Assembly (NCBI RefSeq): GCF_018070465.1
Contig: NZ_JAGPXT010000005.1
Span: 186,001-250,000 of the forward strand
Direction: 5' to 3'
DNA length: 64,000 nt
Source of the DNA: Micromonospora sp. C95
GTDB taxonomy: Bacteria; Actinomycetota; Actinomycetes; Mycobacteriales; Micromonosporaceae
A program made the position numbers and the translations under genes. Positions 1-8,963 of this stretch are shown piece by piece. Below the pieces are notes generated by a model. That model did no database searches and had not been told where the DNA came from. It saw only the letters and a list, made by a program, of their open reading frames with translations. Position 1 is the stretch's first letter. Every line of letters starts with the position of its first letter.

Positions 1-698
1 CGCTGCGCCGGCGTCTGCACGATGTCCAGCACGCTGGACCGGCTCTGCGGGTCGCGGACCGCGTCCGCGAGGGTGCTCACCCCCCGACGCAGCCGCTCCA
101 GCAGGTGCTCGCCACCCTGGGCGGCGTCGACGAACGCCTGCACCTCACCGAGGAAGTAGGCCCGCATCCAGGGGACGGCGGTGAACTGCGTGCGGTGGGT
201 CACCTCGTGCAGGCAGACCCAGAGCCGGAAGTCGCGCGGATCCGCACCCAGCCTGCGCTCGACCTCGACGATGTTCGGCGCGACAAGCAGCAGTTGCCCC
301 GGGTCGGCGGAGAAGACCTCGTACTGCCCGAGGACCCGGCCGGAGAGGTAGGCCAGCACGGTGCCGGCCTGCACCCCGGTCACCCGGGAACCGATCGCCT
401 CGGTGAGCACGCCGGGTTGCTTGTCCTGCGCAAGCCGGCCGACCAGTGGGGTGATCACCTCGCGGAGGCCGGCGATGTTCGTCGCCGCCCAGTCACGGCG
501 ATCGACCACCCGTACCGGCGGATGGGCGACCTGCGAGGTCAGCCCGGTGTAGTCGGCGACGTGCCCGGCCGCCTCGTCGGTCAGCCGGCGCAGCTCGGAA
601 ACCACCTCGGTGGCCTCGGCGTACGTCACCCGGGGGCCCGATTTGCCCAGAGCCCCCGCGGTCGCGGTAGCCAGATCCCAGTCCACGAACTGCGCCAT
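1..698 (-). CDS. Zinc-dependent metalloprotease, DUF2342 / F420 biosynthesis-associated family (C-terminus outside window)
   Basis: The first 232 residues are visible, starting MAQFVDWDLATATAG; the gene runs off the left edge. At about residue 161 there is an HExxH zinc motif (HEVTHRTQF), the hallmark of the DUF2342 family, sometimes annotated as coenzyme F420 biosynthesis-associated protein. No signal peptide is seen, so it is probably cytoplasmic. Its substrate is not known. The ATG at 698 lies 7 bases from a TACGGT hexamer (706-711, minus strand), so the mRNA is probably leaderless. In mycobacteria the family member sits beside dacB and ppa, and the same neighbours follow here. Confidence 0.85.
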   Translation of the reverse strand, partial: MAQFVDWDLATATAGALGKSGPRVTYAEATEVVSELRRLTDEAAGHVADYTGLTSQVAHPPVRVVDRRDWAATNIAGLREVITPLVGRLAQDKQPGVLTEAIGSRVTGVQAGTVLAYLSGRVLGQYEVFSADPGQLLLVAPNIVEVERRLGADPRDFRLWVCLHEVTHRTQFTAVPWMRAYFLGEVQAFVDAAQGGEHLLERLRRGVSTLADAVRDPQSRSSVLDIVQTPAQ

Positions 699-705
699 GC
701 AACCC

Positions 706-711
706 ACCGTA
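706..711 (-). promoter_or_regulatory. -10 element (TACGGT) of the DUF2342 gene
   Basis: On the minus strand TACGGT is followed by 7 bases and then the ATG at 698. This spacing leaves no room for a 5' UTR, so transcription probably begins at or next to the start codon. No clear -35 is visible. Confidence 0.5.
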
Positions 712-838
712 CCCGCGCCGCGACACCCCACCCGGCCGGCCGGCGCAGTGCCGGTCCGCCGGCAGAGTCGCGCCGGTCCCGTCGCGGCCGTGACCCGCTC
801 CACCGGAGCGCGACGCCGACCAGCGGCCGTCGAGCCGC

Positions 839-2755
839 TCAGCGGCAGCCGCAGCCGGCCAGGGCGGCGGCGATCCGGTCCAGCGCGGCCCGGGCCGGCT
901 CCATGCCGTCCGGCGGCACGTCGTCGGTGAGCACCGCGAAGGTGAGCAGACGGCCATCGGCGGTGGTCACCACCCCCGCGATGGCGTGCACCCGGGTCAA
1001 CGTGCCGGTCTTGGCGCGGACCACACCGGCACCGGCGGCCGTGCCGGGCGCCGCGCCGTACCGGTCGCGCAGGGTGCCGGACCAGCCCGCGACCGGCAGC
1101 CCGCCGAAGATGCCGGCAAGCTCGGGCCGCTCCGGGCTCGCCGCGAGCGCCAGCAGTTCGGTCAGCAGGACCGGGCTGATCAGGTTCTGCCGGGACAGTC
1201 CGCTACCGTCCGCCAGCTCGAGCTCGCCTACCGGCAGACCCAGCTCGGACACCACCTCGGCCATCGCCGTCGCGGCACCGGCGAAGGAGGCGGGCTGGTC
1301 GCGAGCCAGGGCGACCTGGCGGGCCAGCGCCTCGGCGACGATGTTGTCACTCGCGCTGATCATGATGTCGACAAGTCGGATCAACGGCGGTGAGTACACC
1401 ACGCCGAGCTCGGCACCGGGTCCGGCGCTGCCGACCGGCGCCGTCGCTCCGGTCGTCGCGGTCGACGCCGGGGCGGTGCCCTTGCGTACGGTGTCGACCG
1501 GCACTCCGAGCAGTTTGGCGAAGGCACGGCCGGCGACCAGGTCCGGTTCGGCCACCCGTTCGGCCCAGCCCGCGCCGGCCTTCGGACTCTTGCGGGCCCC
1601 GTCGAGCATCAGCGGGGTGATCGCCCCGCCGTAGCCGCCGGTGGGGATGTCGTCGTCCCAGCCGGGTCCGTAAACCGGACCGGGGTAGCGCGAGGAGTCG
1701 ACGACGATCCTGGTGGGCGCGACTCCGCCCAGCGCTTCACGGACCTGCTCGGCGAGATCGGTGAGGCTGGCCGCCCCCGGGTAGAAGCCCTTCGCGTCGG
1801 CTGCCAACGTCGGATCCCCGCCGCCGACCAGAACCACCTCGCCGGGCTGCGTACCGGCCACCGCCCGGGTCGGGATCCGATGGCCAGGACCTCGGGCGGT
1901 CAGCACCGTCACGGCGGTCAACAGTTTGGTCACCGAGGCCGGCACGGTGCCCTCCCGGCCACCACGGTCGAAGAGCATCTCCCCGGTGAGGGCGTCGGCC
2001 ACCGCCACGTTGACCCGGCCGCCCAGCGCGGTGTCGTCGATCAGCGGTGCCAGCGCGGTTCGCAGCCCCTCCGTGCTGGGTGGCGGGGCACCGACGTCGG
2101 CGGCGGCCAGCACCGGGACCGGCGCCGGCTCCACCGCCCTGGTGGCCGCCGGGGTCGCGGGAGCATCGCCCAACCAGCGCCCCACCGGCCCGGGGCGGAC
2201 CACGACCAGGCCCACCGCGACCAGCACGAGCACCAGCACGGCCGCGAGCACCAGCGGCAGCCGCCGGCGCGATGCCGACCCGGCCGGTGGCGGGACGCTG
2301 GCCGACGGATGACTCGGAGGGCCCGTCGCCGGCACACCCGACGCTGGGCTCACCGGCACGGATGCCGATCCGGTCGGTGGTCCGGCCGGGCTGGTGGGGG
2401 CGGCGGCGACCGGGGCGGCGACCGGGCTCGTCGGGGTGACGCCGCCGGGCGCGACCGGGCTCGTCGGGGTGACGCCGCCGGGCGCGGCCGGGCTCGTCGG
2501 GGTGACCGCGCCGGGCGCGGCGGCCCGTCCGGAGGCGGTACCCCGAGGCGGTGCCGTCGGCGAGGAGGTGTTCAGGGGCGGGTTCGCCTCGGGCCGGTTC
2601 ACGGGTGTCGGTGTGCCGGTCGGCGTCGGAGGTTGTGGTCGGAGGATCTGCGCGTCCGGCACCGGCACCCGTCCGGCGACCGGCTTGGCCGGCGGTCGGT
2701 TCGCACCGCCCTCGGCGGCACCGCCTGGACGGTAGTGTGAATCTTCCCTCCCCAC
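839..2755 (-). CDS. dacB: D-alanyl-D-alanine carboxypeptidase/endopeptidase, S13 (PBP4) family
   Basis: This 638-residue protein trims peptidoglycan stem peptides outside the membrane. A cytoplasmic Pro/Thr/Ser-rich N-terminal region of about 160 residues is followed by one membrane span (about 166-186, RLPLVLAAVLVLVLVAVG) and an S13 domain. The three active-site motifs are present: SVTK (about 272), SDN (about 470) and KTG (about 580). The GTG start at 2755 (VGREDSHYRPG) is chosen because a G[11 protein letters not shown]hine-Dalgarno tract lies just upstream; a reading frame extending further upstream would cover ppa and is a shadow. The N-terminal region contains the repeated sequence GVTPTSPVAPG, encoded by 33-bp tandem repeats. 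It is divergent from ppa. Confidence 0.9.
   Translation of the reverse strand: MGREDSHYRPGGAAEGGANRPPAKPVAGRVPVPDAQILRPQPPTPTGTPTPVNRPEANPPLNTSSPTAPPRGTASGRAAAPGAVTPTSPAAPGGVTPTSPVAPGGVTPTSPVAAPVAAAPTSPAGPPTGSASVPVSPASGVPATGPPSHPSASVPPPAGSASRRRLPLVLAAVLVLVLVAVGLVVVRPGPVGRWLGDAPATPAATRAVEPAPVPVLAAADVGAPPPSTEGLRTALAPLIDDTALGGRVNVAVADALTGEMLFDRGGREGTVPASVTKLLTAVTVLTARGPGHRIPTRAVAGTQPGEVVLVGGGDPTLAADAKGFYPGAASLTDLAEQVREALGGVAPTRIVVDSSRYPGPVYGPGWDDDIPTGGYGGAITPLMLDGARKSPKAGAGWAERVAEPDLVAGRAFAKLLGVPVDTVRKGTAPASTATTGATAPVGSAGPGAELGVVYSPPLIRLVDIMISASDNIVAEALARQVALARDQPASFAGAATAMAEVVSELGLPVGELELADGSGLSRQNLISPVLLTELLALAASPERPELAGIFGGLPVAGWSGTLRDRYGAAPGTAAGAGVVRAKTGTLTRVHAIAGVVTTADGRLLTFAVLTDDVPPDGMEPARAALDRIAAALAGCGCR
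2421..2519. repeat. Three tandem 33-bp repeats inside dacB
   Basis: Units at 2421-2453 and 2454-2486 are identical; the third (2487-2519) differs at a few bases. Each encodes 11 residues (GVTPTSPVAPG-like) of the flexible cytoplasmic linker of dacB. Being a multiple of 3, copy-number change would keep the frame. Confidence 0.9.
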
Positions 2756-2905
2756 GACCCCCTCCTCCCCACCGGGAACCGGCCTGGGTGACACTACTTC
2801 GGTCCGAAGACTATGCGGCGGCCGGAGTCGGCGGGTTGGCAATCGCCTTCCTGGCTCTGCCGCCGGTTCCGTCAAGCCAGCGTGGGCCAACGAGGGAGCG
2901 TGCAG

Positions 2906-3412
2906 ATGGATTTCGACGTGACGGTTGAGATCCCCAAGGGTCACCGCAACAAGTACGAGGTGGACCACGTGACCGGGCGGATCCGGCTGGACCGCACCCT
3001 CTTCACCTCCACGCAGTACCCGGCCGACTACGGCTTCATCGAGGGCACCCTGGGCGAGGACGGCGACCCGCTGGACGCCTTGGTGCTGGTGCCCGAGCCG
3101 ACCTTCCCCGGCTGCCTGATCCGGTGCCGCACGATCGGCATGTTCCGGATGACGGACGAGAAGGGCGGCGACGACAAGGTTCTCTGCGTTCCCTACGAGG
3201 ACCCGCGGCAGGAGCATCTGCGCGACATCCACCACCTCGGCGAGTTCGACCGGCTGGAGATCCAGCACTTCTTCGAGGTGTACAAGGATCTTGAGCCGGG
3301 CAAGTCCGTGGAGGGCGCGACCTGGGTGGGTCGGACCGAGGCCGAGGCCGAGATTCAGGCTTCGTACCGGCGCGCCAGGGAGGCCGAGGAACGCGGCGAG
3401 TCCACCCACTGA
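2906..3412 (+). CDS. ppa: Inorganic pyrophosphatase, family I
   Basis: Soluble enzyme of 168 residues that hydrolyses pyrophosphate to orthophosphate and drives biosynthetic reactions forward. The sequence starts [18 protein letters not shown] and carries the family signature [11 protein letters not shown] with the metal-binding aspartates. The length is typical of actinobacterial Ppa. The ATG at 2906 is preceded by GAGGGAG; an in-frame upstream ATG at 2813 lacks family similarity. It is transcribed away from dacB, as in mycobacteria. Confidence 0.97.
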   Translation: MDFDVTVEIPKGHRNKYEVDHVTGRIRLDRTLFTSTQYPADYGFIEGTLGEDGDPLDALVLVPEPTFPGCLIRCRTIGMFRMTDEKGGDDKVLCVPYEDPRQEHLRDIHHLGEFDRLEIQHFFEVYKDLEPGKSVEGATWVGRTEAEAEIQASYRRAREAEERGESTH

Positions 3413-3438
3413 CGTCTCCGACGAATCCCGGGGAACGC

Positions 3439-4839
3439 TCAGTTGAGCAGCCCCCGGGCCCGTCCGTAGAGACCGAGCACCGCGCAGGCGACCGGCACCA
3501 CCGAGACCACCAGCAGGGTGTCGGCCAGGTCGGTGACCCGTCCGACGTACGGGGAGACCGGCCGACGGGCGTACGTCGTGCCGCCCGCCACCACCAGCAA
3601 CGCGACCAGCAGCCCGCCGGTGACCAGGATCAGCCGGACCGCCGCGTCGGCCGTTCCGGCCAGCACCCCGCCGAGGACCGCGTACCCGGCCAGGCCGGCG
3701 AGCACCGGCGCGATCCGGTGCTGGACCGTCGTGAAGAGCCGGGCACGTAACAGCAGCACCGTCGAGGTCACCCCGACCAGCAGCCGACCGGCGACGCCAC
3801 CGGTGCTGACGAGGACCACGACCGCGCCGACGGTCAACACGGCCTGGCCGATCAGCATGCCGGTGAGCATCTCCTCGGTGCGGGCCACCGCAGCGTGCAC
3901 CCGACCGCGATCCGGCAGCTCACGGGCCCGGTCCGAGTCGTCCGGCGGATCGGTGGGCAGGGTCATCGGCGGCAACGGCACCCTGCCCAGCCGGATGGCC
4001 ACCAGCGGAGCGGCCCCGACGGCGAAGGTCAACGCGCAGAGCAGGACCGCGGCCGCGCCGGCCGGCTCGATCAGAAGGCCACCGAGAGCGGCTGATCCGG
4101 CCCCCACGCCCACCACCGCGCCGGCCACGAAGACCCGTTGTCGGGTGGCCACCCCGACCAGCCCCAGCATCGAGACCAGCAGCAGCCCCGTCGACCCGGC
4201 GAGCAACTCCGGCGCGCCCACCCAGCGCAGCGCGCCGACCGGTCCGACCGGATCGCCCGAGCTGACGGCGAGGGCACCGGCAAGCGCCGCGTAGGGCAAC
4301 GCGTGACCGCCGACGGTGGCCCCGGCCAGCCCGTCGCCCTGCGCGCGGGACAGCACGGTGCCGACGATCACCAGCAGGCCCGCCGCCACGGTCGCGGCCG
4401 GCCAGCCGGCAGGGTCGCCGGGTCCACCGGCGGCCAGGGCGAGCACGCCGATGGCGAGCGGAACACCGGCACCGGCAAGTGCCACCGCCCGGGTGGCAGC
4501 GGATGACCAGCCCCCGCCCCGCCGGCGGGCGGCGTCCGCGAGGGCCTCCACCACGTCGTCGTACTCGAACTCCGGCCACTGCGTGCTGGCCGGCACCAGG
4601 TGCAGCACCGCACCGTCGCGGACGCCCTGGGCGGCCAGCGCCTGCCCGCCGGTCAGCACGGTGCCGTCGGCTCGCCGGAGCAACCAGCCGCCATGCTGTT
4701 CCCCGTCGTCGGCGAGCCCCTCCCCGGCGTGACGCAGCACCTCGGGCAGCAGCTCGGCGAGGGGCACCTGCTCGGGCAGCGCCACGTCGACCCGCCGTCG
4801 GGGCGTGCTGACGGTGACCCGGGCGAGCCCGATTGCCAT
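3439..4839 (-). CDS. eccD: Type VII secretion integral membrane protein EccD
   Basis: The 466-residue protein has an N-terminal ubiquitin-like (YukD) domain of about 85 residues (VTVSTPRRRVDVALPEQ, ending HLVPAST). A cytoplasmic linker and about eleven hydrophobic segments follow from about residue 115 to the C-terminus, the expected EccD topology. EccD forms the membrane pore vestibule of the ESX translocon. The ATG at 4839 has a GGAGATGA Shine-Dalgarno. It is divergent from eccC with only 100 bp between the starts; a -10-like TAAAGT (4887-4892, minus strand) lies there. It converges on ppa. Confidence 0.88.
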   Translation of the reverse strand: MAIGLARVTVSTPRRRVDVALPEQVPLAELLPEVLRHAGEGLADDGEQHGGWLLRRADGTVLTGGQALAAQGVRDGAVLHLVPASTQWPEFEYDDVVEALADAARRRGGGWSSAATRAVALAGAGVPLAIGVLALAAGGPGDPAGWPAATVAAGLLVIVGTVLSRAQGDGLAGATVGGHALPYAALAGALAVSSGDPVGPVGALRWVGAPELLAGSTGLLLVSMLGLVGVATRQRVFVAGAVVGVGAGSAALGGLLIEPAGAAAVLLCALTFAVGAAPLVAIRLGRVPLPPMTLPTDPPDDSDRARELPDRGRVHAAVARTEEMLTGMLIGQAVLTVGAVVVLVSTGGVAGRLLVGVTSTVLLLRARLFTTVQHRIAPVLAGLAGYAVLGGVLAGTADAAVRLILVTGGLLVALLVVAGGTTYARRPVSPYVGRVTDLADTLLVVSVVPVACAVLGLYGRARGLLN

Positions 4840-4886
4840 CGACTCATCTCCATCCCGAGCGGGTCTGCTGCTGCGCGGACGACAGG

Positions 4887-4900
4887 ACTTTACCTACCAT
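4887..4900. promoter_or_regulatory. Divergent -10 elements between eccD and eccC
   Basis: On the minus strand TAAAGT (4887-4892) faces eccD; on the plus strand TACCAT (4895-4900) faces eccC. The two elements lie only 2 bases apart, so polymerase binding for one gene should exclude the other, which would tie the balance of the two ESX components together. Confidence 0.4.
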
Positions 4901-4939
4901 GAGCCAGGCTCGGGTCACCGTGCGCAGTCGGGAGGTCGA

Positions 4940-7900
4940 GTGTCCACTGTCGTCGTCCGGCGGCCGGCACGACGGCCGGCACCCGAGATACCCGTGGGTG
5001 ACCTGCCGGTGCAGGCTCCCCCGGAGATTCCGGCCGGCACCGGCGCCCGCTGGCACCAACTGCTGATGGTGCTGCCGATGCTCGGCGGCACGGTTGCGAT
5101 GGCGATGATGTTCGGCCGAGGTGGCGGGGCGTACGCCTACGTGGTCGGCGCCATGTTCGGCCTCTCCTCCCTGGCGATGCTGGCGACCTCTTGGGGCAGC
5201 ACCTCCGGCAGCCCGAAGAAGTCCGAGACGATGGCCGCCCGCCGGGAGTACCTGCGGCATCTGGCCACCCTGCGTCGGCAGGTACGGCAGACCGCGGAGC
5301 GGCAGCGCGCCGGCCTCTGCTACCGGCACCCGGATCCGTCGCTGCTCTGGTCGACGGCGCACAGCCACCGGCTCTGGGAGCGACGGCCCACGGACCCGGA
5401 CTTCGCGGTGGTTCGGGTCGCCGTCGGGCCACAGACCCTGGCCACGCCGTTGGTACCGCCGGTCACCCGCCCACCTGAGGAACTGGAGCCGATGACGGCG
5501 GGCGCGCTGCGCCGCTTCCTGGACGCGTACTCCGTGGTGCCCGACCTGCCGGTGGCTCTCTCGCTGCGCAGCTTCGCCCGGGTCTTCGTCCGGGCCGCAC
5601 CGGTCGGCCCCACCGGCTCACCGGCCGCGCAGGCGCTGGCCCGGGCCCTGCTCACCCAGCTCGCCGTCTTTCATGCCCCGGACGAGTTGCTGGTCGCCGT
5701 CTGTGCCGGGCCGGAACGACGCGGCCACTGGGAGTGGGTCAAGTGGTTGCCCCATGCCCGGCATCCCACCCGCACCGACGCCCTGGGCCCGGTACGGCTG
5801 GTGGCCAGTGCCGCGGCGGAGCTGGAAGGGCTGCTCGACCAGGTGCTGGCCAGCCGGTCGAGGTTCAGCCCGGCCGGACCGGCCACGGACGGACCTCATC
5901 TGGTTGTCGTGTTCGACGGTGGCGACCGCGCCGGCGCCACCGAACTGGTCGGGGACGGCGGCATCGACGCGGTGACCCTGATCGACCTGGACACCCCGCC
6001 GCCGCGCCTGCTCGACCGGTTCTCGCTGCTGCTGGAGCTGCGCAACGGTCGACTGCACTCCCATTCCTCGGACGGGTCGGCCGAGGTGGGCACGGCCGAC
6101 ACCTTGGCGGTCGCCGAGGCCGAGGCGGTGGCCCGCCGGTTGGCACCGCTGCGGCTGGCCGTCACCCGGGGCGCCGACGCCGCGCCCGGCGTCGAGCCGG
6201 GTCTGTCGGAGCTGCTCGGCATCGGCGAACCGGAGGGCTTCACCGCCGAGCAGGGGTGGGTGCCGAGGTCGCCGCGGGACCGGCTGCGGGTACCGATCGG
6301 CATCGGCCTGGACGGCGGCGCGGTCGAGCTGGACCTGAAGGAGTCGGCGCAGGGCGGCATGGGTCCGCACGGGCTGCTGATCGGCGCCACCGGCTCCGGC
6401 AAGTCCGAGCTGCTTCGTACGCTGGTGCTCGGGCTGGCCGCCACCCATTCCGCCGAGCAGCTCAACTTCGTACTCGTCGACTTCAAGGGTGGGGCCACCT
6501 TCGCGCCCTTCGACCGGCTGCCGCACACCGCCGCCGTGATCACCAACCTGGCCGACGCGTTGCCGCTTGTCGACCGGATGGTCGACGCGATCAACGGCGA
6601 GCTGGTCCGCCGGCAGGAGCTGCTGCGCCGCGCCGGCAACTTCGCCAGCCTGCGCGACTACGAGCGGGCCCGGGCGACCGGCAACCCGCTGCCCCCGCTG
6701 CCGTCGCTGCTGTTGATCTGCGACGAGTTCTCCGAGCTGCTGTCGGCCAAGCCCGACTTCATCGACCTGTTCCTCCAGATCGGCCGGCTGGGCCGGTCTC
6801 TCGGGGTGCATCTGCTGCTGGCGAGCCAGCGGCTGGAGGAGGGACGACTGCGCGGGCTGGACACTCACCTGTCCTACCGGATCGGTCTGCGGACCTTCTC
6901 CTCGCTTGAGTCCCGCACGGTGCTCGGGGTGCCGGACGCGCATGAACTGCCGCCATCGCCAGGGCACGGTTTCTTGCGCTTCGGCACCGAGCCGCTGCTG
7001 CGTTTCAAGACCGCGTACGTCTCCGGGCCGGTGCGTCGGCGTGCCCTGGCGACCGACCCGGCCGGACCCGAACGTCCCCGGCTGCTCGCGTTCTCCACCC
7101 ACGTCACACCGCTGCCACAGCCACCGGCCCCGCCGGTGGTCGAAGACGAGGCGGACAATCCTCGGACGCTGCTGCGTCTGATTGTCGACCGGCTGGCCGG
7201 GCAGGGCGCGCCGGCGCACCAGGTGTGGCTGCCGCCGTTGGATGCCGCCCCGGCTCTGGACGAGTTGGTCGGTCCGCTCACGGTCGACCCGGTTCGCGGG
7301 CTGACCATCGACAATCCCGAACTGCACGGTGCCCGTCAGGTGCCGGTGGCGGTTGTCGACCGGCCCTTCGAGCAGCGCCGCGACCTGCTGTGGTTGGCGC
7401 TGGACGGCGCCGCCGGCCACGTCGCGGTGGTCGGTGGCACGCAGAGCGGCAAGTCCACCGCGCTGCGTACGCTGGTCTGCGCGTTGGCACTCACGCACAC
7501 GCCGACCGAGGCGCAGGTCTACTGTCTCGACTTCGGTGGCGGTGGGCTGGCCTCGGTGCGTGGCCTGCCGCACGTCGGTGGGGTCACCGGTCGGGCCGAC
7601 CCCACCGGGGTACGCCGTACCGTCGGCGAGATGTCCACCCTGCTCGCCGATCGGGAGCGCCGCTTCGCCGAGCTGGGCGTGGAGTCGATGGCCACCTGGC
7701 GACAGCGACACGCCACTGGCACCGGCACCGGCACGGACGCCGGCGATACCGACGTGTTCGGCGACGTGTTCCTCGTCGTCGACGGGTGGACGACCCTGCG
7801 AGCCGAATATGAGGATCTGGAGCCGCTGATCACCGATCTGGCGACCCGGGGGCTCTCCTACGGTGTGCACGTGGTGGCCAGCGCGGTGCGTTGGCTGGAC

Positions 7901-8890
7901 TTCCGACCGGCCATCCGAGATCTCTTCGGCTCTCGGCTGGAGCTGCGCCTCGGTGATCCGTCCGACTCGGTGGTGGCCCGGCGGGCGGCGGCGCATGTGC
8001 CGGAGCAGGCCCCCGGGCGGGGCATCACCGCGGAAAGCCTGCACTTCCTCACCGCGCTGCCGTGGACCACCGGCACGGACACCGCCGGGCTGGTGAAACA
8101 GGTAAGTGACGCGTGGCCCGGTCCGGTCGCGCCCCCGGTCAGGCTGCTTCCGTCCGTGCTGCCCTACGCCGACCTCGATCTCGACGCCACCACGGGGCTG
8201 CGGATCCCGGTCGGTGTCGCCGAGGCGGACCTACGTCCGGTGGTTCTCGACTTCGCCACCGAGTCGCACCTCGTGGTCTACGGCGACGCCGAGAGTGGCA
8301 AGTCGTCCTTCCTGCGCGCCCTGGCAACCTCGATCGTCGCCCGATTCACGCCGGAGCAGGCGCGGGTGATCCTGGTGGACTACCGACGCAGTCTGCTCGG
8401 TGTCATCTCCACCGAACACCTGATCGGCTACGGCACCGCCGGGGCACACAGCGCCGACCTGGTCGAGTCGGCCGCCGGTTACCTGGCGGACCGCGCGCCG
8501 GGCCCGCAGGTCAGTCCGGCGCAGTTGCGGGAGCGGTCGTGGTGGTCCGGCCCGGAGCTGTTCGTGTTGGTCGACGACTACGACCTGGTGGCGAGTGGGC
8601 CGGCGAACCCGCTACGGGCGCTGGAGGAACACCTGCCGCACGCCCGCGACGTCGGACTGCACCTGGTGCTGGCCCGCCGCACCGGTGGTGCCGCCCGCGC
8701 CCAGTACGAGCCGCTGGTGCAGCGGCTACGGGAACTGTCCACCTCGGGCCTGGTGCTGTCGGGCAGCCCGGAGGAGGGGGCGCTCGTCGGTCCGGTCCGC
8801 CCGGGTCCGCTGCCACCCGGGCGCGGTCGGCTGTTCACCCGACGTGAGGGCGTACGCCTGGTCCAACTGGCTCACCTGCCGCCACCGTGA
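4940..8890 (+). CDS. eccC: Type VII secretion ATPase EccC (fused EccCa-EccCb, three FtsK/SpoIIIE domains)
   Basis: Motor ATPase of 1316 residues that recognises and drives ESX substrates. Two membrane spans lie near residues 36-85 (WHQLLMVLPMLGG and YVVGAMFGLSSLAML), then three FtsK/SpoIIIE domains with P-loops at about residues 481 (GATGSGKSEL), 831 (GGTQSGKSTA) and 1113 (GDAESGKSSF). All three keep the GKS core. A VVDGW/VDDYD-type Walker B is visible in the later domains. The GTG start at 4940 (VSTVVVRRPARRP) is chosen because GGGAGG lies just upstream. EccCa and EccCb are one chain, as in Streptomyces and many Firmicutes, not split as in ESX-1. Confidence 0.93.
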   Translation: MSTVVVRRPARRPAPEIPVGDLPVQAPPEIPAGTGARWHQLLMVLPMLGGTVAMAMMFGRGGGAYAYVVGAMFGLSSLAMLATSWGSTSGSPKKSETMAARREYLRHLATLRRQVRQTAERQRAGLCYRHPDPSLLWSTAHSHRLWERRPTDPDFAVVRVAVGPQTLATPLVPPVTRPPEELEPMTAGALRRFLDAYSVVPDLPVALSLRSFARVFVRAAPVGPTGSPAAQALARALLTQLAVFHAPDELLVAVCAGPERRGHWEWVKWLPHARHPTRTDALGPVRLVASAAAELEGLLDQVLASRSRFSPAGPATDGPHLVVVFDGGDRAGATELVGDGGIDAVTLIDLDTPPPRLLDRFSLLLELRNGRLHSHSSDGSAEVGTADTLAVAEAEAVARRLAPLRLAVTRGADAAPGVEPGLSELLGIGEPEGFTAEQGWVPRSPRDRLRVPIGIGLDGGAVELDLKESAQGGMGPHGLLIGATGSGKSELLRTLVLGLAATHSAEQLNFVLVDFKGGATFAPFDRLPHTAAVITNLADALPLVDRMVDAINGELVRRQELLRRAGNFASLRDYERARATGNPLPPLPSLLLICDEFSELLSAKPDFIDLFLQIGRLGRSLGVHLLLASQRLEEGRLRGLDTHLSYRIGLRTFSSLESRTVLGVPDAHELPPSPGHGFLRFGTEPLLRFKTAYVSGPVRRRALATDPAGPERPRLLAFSTHVTPLPQPPAPPVVEDEADNPRTLLRLIVDRLAGQGAPAHQVWLPPLDAAPALDELVGPLTVDPVRGLTIDNPELHGARQVPVAVVDRPFEQRRDLLWLALDGAAGHVAVVGGTQSGKSTALRTLVCALALTHTPTEAQVYCLDFGGGGLASVRGLPHVGGVTGRADPTGVRRTVGEMSTLLADRERRFAELGVESMATWRQRHATGTGTGTDAGDTDVFGDVFLVVDGWTTLRAEYEDLEPLITDLATRGLSYGVHVVASAVRWLDFRPAIRDLFGSRLELRLGDPSDSVVARRAAAHVPEQAPGRGITAESLHFLTALPWTTGTDTAGLVKQVSDAWPGPVAPPVRLLPSVLPYADLDLDATTGLRIPVGVAEADLRPVVLDFATESHLVVYGDAESGKSSFLRALATSIVARFTPEQARVILVDYRRSLLGVISTEHLIGYGTAGAHSADLVESAAGYLADRAPGPQVSPAQLRERSWWSGPELFVLVDDYDLVASGPANPLRALEEHLPHARDVGLHLVLARRTGGAARAQYEPLVQRLRELSTSGLVLSGSPEEGALVGPVRPGPLPPGRGRLFTRREGVRLVQLAHLPPP

Positions 8891-8963
8891 CGCCGACTCC
8901 ACGGAACGTCCCTGTAGGCGGGTCGGAACCGGTAATCTCCGAACGTCATGTATCCCGCAACGA

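Noticed and set aside
4840..4939. A hidden WXG100 gene between eccD and eccC
   Set aside because: The 100-bp gap is too small and holds only promoter and ribosome-site sequence; no WxG motif is present in any frame.
5618..8044. A minus-strand reading frame of 808 codons across eccC
   Set aside because: It is the antisense shadow of eccC: no domain, Gln/Arg/Gly-rich composition, and the plus-strand frame has intact ATPase motifs.
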